A DNA stretch of 61,979 bases from Planctomycetales bacterium (GTDB lineage Bacteria; Planctomycetota; Planctomycetia; Planctomycetales; Planctomycetaceae): NCBI GenBank assembly GCA_028285345.1, contig JANQPT010000042.1, forward strand, positions 1 to 61,979, in the 5' to 3' direction. The translations under genes and the position numbers were made by a program. Under the pieces are notes generated by a model. The model was not told where the DNA came from and ran no database searches. It saw only the letters and a program-made list of their open reading frames with translations. This document shows positions 59,601 through 61,979 of the stretch, piece after piece. The stretch's first letter is position 1; each line of letters starts with the position of its first letter.

Positions 59601-61979
59601 TCGAACTCGTACTCGGTGACGACTCCCTCGCTGGTCTCGGTCTTGATCAACCGGCCGTATTGGCCGTCGTAGGTGTTGGTCCGCGTGTTGCCGAAGCGAT
59701 CGGTGCTGACATCGACCCGCCCGAAACCGTCATAGGTTGTGCTGGAAGTGGAGGCATCGTGATAGACGGTCTCCTTCACGCGGCCGTGCTCATCGTAGAA
59801 GGTTGCCGTTTCGCGGCCGTATTGGTCCTCGACCATAACCTGCCGGCCGTACTCGTCATATGTATATTCGATGCTCCGCGAAGTCGTGTCGATGGTCTCG
59901 GTCGTCTTGCTGGTGCGGCCGTAATCGTCGTATTCATAAGTCGTCGTGGAACCGCTGCTGCTGGTGGAGGAGAGCAGCCAGCCGCTGACGTTATCGTACG
60001 TGCTGCTACTGCTGGAAAGCTCGGCTCCCTTGCTGGTGAAGGAGGACGTGGAGTCACCATCCACCGTTGTAATATCGATCACCAGATTCTTATAACGCTT
60101 AGTTTCGATAGCCCGATCGAGCGCGTCGTAGATATATTGCGTGCCGTTGACGTCGTTGCCGCTGAGATAGCGATCAGTTGTATAAACAGCACGGCCCTTG
60201 GCGTCGTAGACTGTTCTGGTGATTGTGCCGTCGGTATACGTCGTCTGGATCGTCTGTCCGCGGGGGTCGTATAAGGTCGTCGTCGTCAAGTCGTCTGTTT
60301 CGGACGAGGTCGTATCGTCCAGACCAATGATTTGTGTGGTGGCAATCACCTGTCCGGCGGCGTCATAAGTAGTCGTTGTCGTGTTGCCGTTTTCATCCGT
60401 GTGGCTGGTGACGCGGTTGTTGTCGTCGTATGTGGTGCTGGTGGTGACGCCGGCGTTGGGGAGGACGTCGGCGGGGTCGTTCCAAGTGCGGAGGGAGCCG
60501 ATTTGGTTGCCGTAGGCGTCGTAGGTGTACTCGATGGTGCGGTGCTGCAGGGCGGCCCGAGTCTGGAGGAAGGGAATGTACCAGTGGTCGATGTTCGTGA
60601 CCTCAATCAGATTCCCCTCGTCGTCATACCTGAAGGAGACGGCGGTTTTTTGGGGGGTGACAATCATCTGTACCGGGCCGGTGTCGGCGTCATAAAGGAA
60701 GTTAGTGTAGTGTAGGCGGGTTGTGTTGCCCAGCGGATCGGTGATTGATTGAGGCCTATCGTATTGATCGCGTTGCACGTCCGTGGTATTACCAAACGCA
60801 TCCGTATAGCGACCGCTTGTCACACCGTCGGGAGTGGTAACGGTGAGAAATTCGCCTTCACTGGTATACGTATAAGTCGTCGTCAGATCGTTCGTTTCGC
60901 TGCTGACGGAATCTTCCAGGCCGATGACGATCGTTTCGGTGAGCAGGTTGCTGTCGTTGTCGTAGGTCCGTTTGGTGATGCCGCCCAGATGGTTCTCTTC
61001 GCGGGTGACGTTGCCGTTGGCGTCTAGGGTCAGCTCGGTGGTGTAGCCCAGCTGGTCGGTGATGGTTTGGACGTTGCCGCTGCCGTAGGAGTAGGTGATG
61101 GTCTTACCGTCGGCGTCGGTGACGGTGTCGATGCGGCCCTGGCTGTCGTAGGTGGTGGTGGCGGCGGCGCGGCCGAGGGGGTCGATGATTTCGTCGAGGT
61201 AATGCGCCGGGTCTCCTGTGCCGTCGAGGTAGGTGAACTGCGTGGTGGCCTCTTCGCGGTCGGTGACGGAAATGAGGTCGCCGGTGGCGTAGTCGTAGTC
61301 ATAGGTGAGGAAGTTGCCCAGCGGATCGGTGATCTTGGTGATGCGTCCGGCGTAGTCCCGCTCGAACTCGACCCCCTTGCCGGAGGAACTGGTGATGCCG
61401 TCGCCGGTGAAGTAGAGCGCGTTGCCGTAGCGGTCGTGGATGGAGGCCAGATCGCCGGTGGTGGCGTTGATCACCAGTTCCACGCCGGTCCGCAGCCGCA
61501 AGGTGTAGGCGTTGCCGAACTCGGTGCGGGCCGGGTTGTAGGCGGTGCCGGTCGTGTAGTCGACCCACTCGTCGCCGACTTGCTTGAGGTGGACGTCCGC
61601 CTCATTGACGAACAGTTCCGACTCGACGCCCGCGTCGGCCACGAACTTTGGTTTGAAGTCCGCCTCGATCAGGCTGAAGACGTAGGCCGGTTCGGTGTAG
61701 AACGTGAAGCCCTCGGTCGTGCCGTCGGGGAGCGTGACGACCACGCGGGTACCATCGGTAAAGGGCGTGTATTGGCCGAAGCCGGAGAGGATGTTGCCGT
61801 CGGGGTATTCGACCTGAATCGCCGTGTTGGAGATATCGAGGCTCCAGCCGTAGCCGAAGTCGCCCTGTTCGTCGGCATTCAGCGTGCTGTAGCTGCGGCT
61901 GATTGTGATCGGGAAACCGGGCGCGGGGACTTCCATGTCGACAAACGAGATCGCAAACGCGCCGAGTTTCAAGTTGCCG
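56639..61979 (-). CDS. RHS/YD-repeat polymorphic toxin, 5' end outside window
   Basis: At least 1777 residues; the frame runs to the right edge, so the N-terminus is missing. YD repeats (YDANGNV-, YDAYGN-type) form the RHS shell from about residue 170 to 1450. The RHS-associated core is LQYLRARWYDPNTGRFNRLD, then HGDPVNGIDPTGE, ending at residue 1537. The last 240 residues (57361-56642) are AT-rich and unlike the core: two hydrophobic segments (FVSSIISNIGRVGVATTIVA and VKGAFVGTQIGISLNI), then a helical region (GFLGGMSKVTAKAFEH ... VVEELDKFFDKMAE). This is a typical swapped toxin tip of unknown type, possibly membrane-active. Delivered outward by the RHS cage. Confidence 0.85.
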   Translation of the reverse strand, partial: GNLKLGAFAISFVDMEVPAPGFPITISRSYSTLNADEQGDFGYGWSLDISNTAIQVEYPDGNILSGFGQYTPFTDGTRVVVTLPDGTTEGFTFYTEPAYVFSLIEADFKPKFVADAGVESELFVNEADVHLKQVGDEWVDYTTGTAYNPARTEFGNAYTLRLRTGVELVINATTGDLASIHDRYGNALYFTGDGITSSSGKGVEFERDYAGRITKITDPLGNFLTYDYDYATGDLISVTDREEATTQFTYLDGTGDPAHYLDEIIDPLGRAAATTTYDSQGRIDTVTDADGKTITYSYGSGNVQTITDQLGYTTELTLDANGNVTREENHLGGITKRTYDNDSNLLTETIVIGLEDSVSSETNDLTTTYTYTSEGEFLTVTTPDGVTSGRYTDAFGNTTDVQRDQYDRPQSITDPLGNTTRLHYTNFLYDADTGPVQMIVTPQKTAVSFRYDDEGNLIEVTNIDHWYIPFLQTRAALQHRTIEYTYDAYGNQIGSLRTWNDPADVLPNAGVTTSTTYDDNNRVTSHTDENGNTTTTTYDAAGQVIATTQIIGLDDTTSSETDDLTTTTLYDPRGQTIQTTYTDGTITRTVYDAKGRAVYTTDRYLSGNDVNGTQYIYDALDRAIETKRYKNLVIDITTVDGDSTSSFTSKGAELSSSSSTYDNVSGWLLSSTSSSGSTTTYEYDDYGRTSKTTETIDTTSRSIEYTYDEYGRQVMVEDQYGRETATFYDEHGRVKETVYHDASTSSTTYDGFGRVDVSTDRFGNTRTNTYDGQYGRLIKTETSEGVVTEYEFDYYGKQTAMQVTADGVTARTEYEYDQFGRQVVMRDALDRETTYEYDDRGNVVKTTFDDASYITATYDDYGRVLSETEAMGNTKDYVYDAQGRLTAVILPSVTHPDTSASVRPAYEYIYDEFGNRTAIRDNIIWDNGQLDYDHDGFTGDDYRETLFTYDDFGNELTRELPLGQKEYFEYDADTLRLVEHTSFEGNITERVYTDLGFLDELRYYTPGSDPDTDPADEVVEYLYNSLDQRATVTDERGDTDYAYDAYDRLTQVDTPEGILNYEYDDFGRQTRKFIGDPADPTHDWTFSYDSLGRLEAVSTVERNDVILTSPEVTTYSYDLVGNLERIDQSNGVITFYEYDALNRLDVLTHYEADGTPQDLSDNDKLYEFDYTVRADGRRTAVTETYWENSSSYITTIDWTYDNLGRLIEEEYDSHDNNLDYTTTFEYDLVGNRLSKDVDQGSNSTIDEQYSYTYDDNDRLITETTIVGNVDDGINLETDDRTTTYGYNATQQTTKTVKSTYANQTLSVVSYDYNLQGRMSEVVIDTYDSNNNIVKKETTTYVYNPNGIRVSSTHKVEEDTDQDPNTALVVTSEEETTYLIDEMNHTGYAQIIEEITRDAGTQTVTDAKVFTLGHDVIDQTSFTPGNSQAGSPRTFLYDGHGSTRALLDNTAAFLQKYAYTAYGIALGFDEAQALTALLYSGDAFDSRIGLQYLRARWYDPNTGRFNRLDDFAGNIRDPQSLHKYLYTHGDPVNGIDPTGESVLSLSIGFVSSIISNIGRVGVATTIVAGLTTSGIYYFYFEDSPVKGAFVGTQIGISLNIAYARGGGAVNGKKYLLETSWAGFLGGMSKVTAKAFEHLVNGKLENYTHPRITQDFVEGFASSVWAHEFSAFLDENGVEDPYEKLIAVTANSFGVNFFNELAALESIDQLGNAFNNAIQNTVIGVTQSTFLKDIIGHFPGPMQKAFKTFLSTAYAMGSDALIKIITGVVEELDKFFDKMAE

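Overview
The window reads as chromosomal DNA of a planctomycete (phylum Planctomycetota, PVC group). The grounds are family content: a very long secreted protein with PVC-type dehydrogenase, HEAT and cytochrome c parts, an FG-GAP/VCBS secreted protein, a DUF1573 lipoprotein, an ECF sigma factor beside a receptor-like Ser/Thr kinase with a zinc finger, a second kinase paired with a PP2C phosphatase, and a planctomycete-style stress island. GC is moderately high everywhere except the far right end, where it drops sharply. I saw no tRNA, rRNA, CRISPR array, transposase or integrase.

Layout. 0.5-10.9 kb is an envelope and signalling region: a Cys-rich secreted protein, a two-gene secreted/lipoprotein operon, ECF sigma plus kinase, a PilZ protein flanked by two 68-residue paralogues, an atypical response regulator, and a PP2C-kinase pair. 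Four promoter regions here share an exact-spacing motif, TGTCRC-N4-GCGCATT. 11.5-15.0 kb is pyruvate carboxylase. 15.1-21.2 kb holds sulfur and persulfide genes: a phosphatase-methyltransferase fusion, a DsrE-like protein, and an operon of ArsR regulator, rhodanese, TauE/SafE exporter, ETHE1-rhodanese fusion and a 29-residue membrane peptide. 21.3-28.9 kb holds three exported beta-propeller or multidomain proteins.

29.2-40.3 kb is one minus-strand operon for a cytoplasmic group 3b-like [NiFe] hydrogenase with a complete maturation set. Order of transcription is cyclic-nucleotide-binding protein, HydB, HydG, HydD, HydA, maturation protease, HypA, HypB, HypF, HypC, HypD, HypE. Almost every junction from HydB onward overlaps by 4 bases, so the set looks translationally coupled. 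40.3-53.9 kb is a stress/low-oxygen island: DUF2267, Hsp20, dodecin, CsrA, cytochrome c, BON, hemerythrin, host-attachment-type protein, an ABC exporter, a CDP-alcohol phosphatidyltransferase, UspA and an APC permease. Two of these genes sit behind leaders with a sigma70-like promoter and an intrinsic terminator placed before the start codon.

54.0-62.0 kb carries a CrtISO-like oxidoreductase and then a large RHS/YD-repeat protein cut by the right edge. Its last 240 residues, after the conserved core, are AT-rich and unrecognised, and are followed 13 bases later by an AT-rich four-helix membrane protein. This looks like a polymorphic toxin tip with its immunity protein and is the best candidate in the window for an undescribed system. 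A diverged intergenic repeat occurs at 29.0 kb and again at 55.6 kb.
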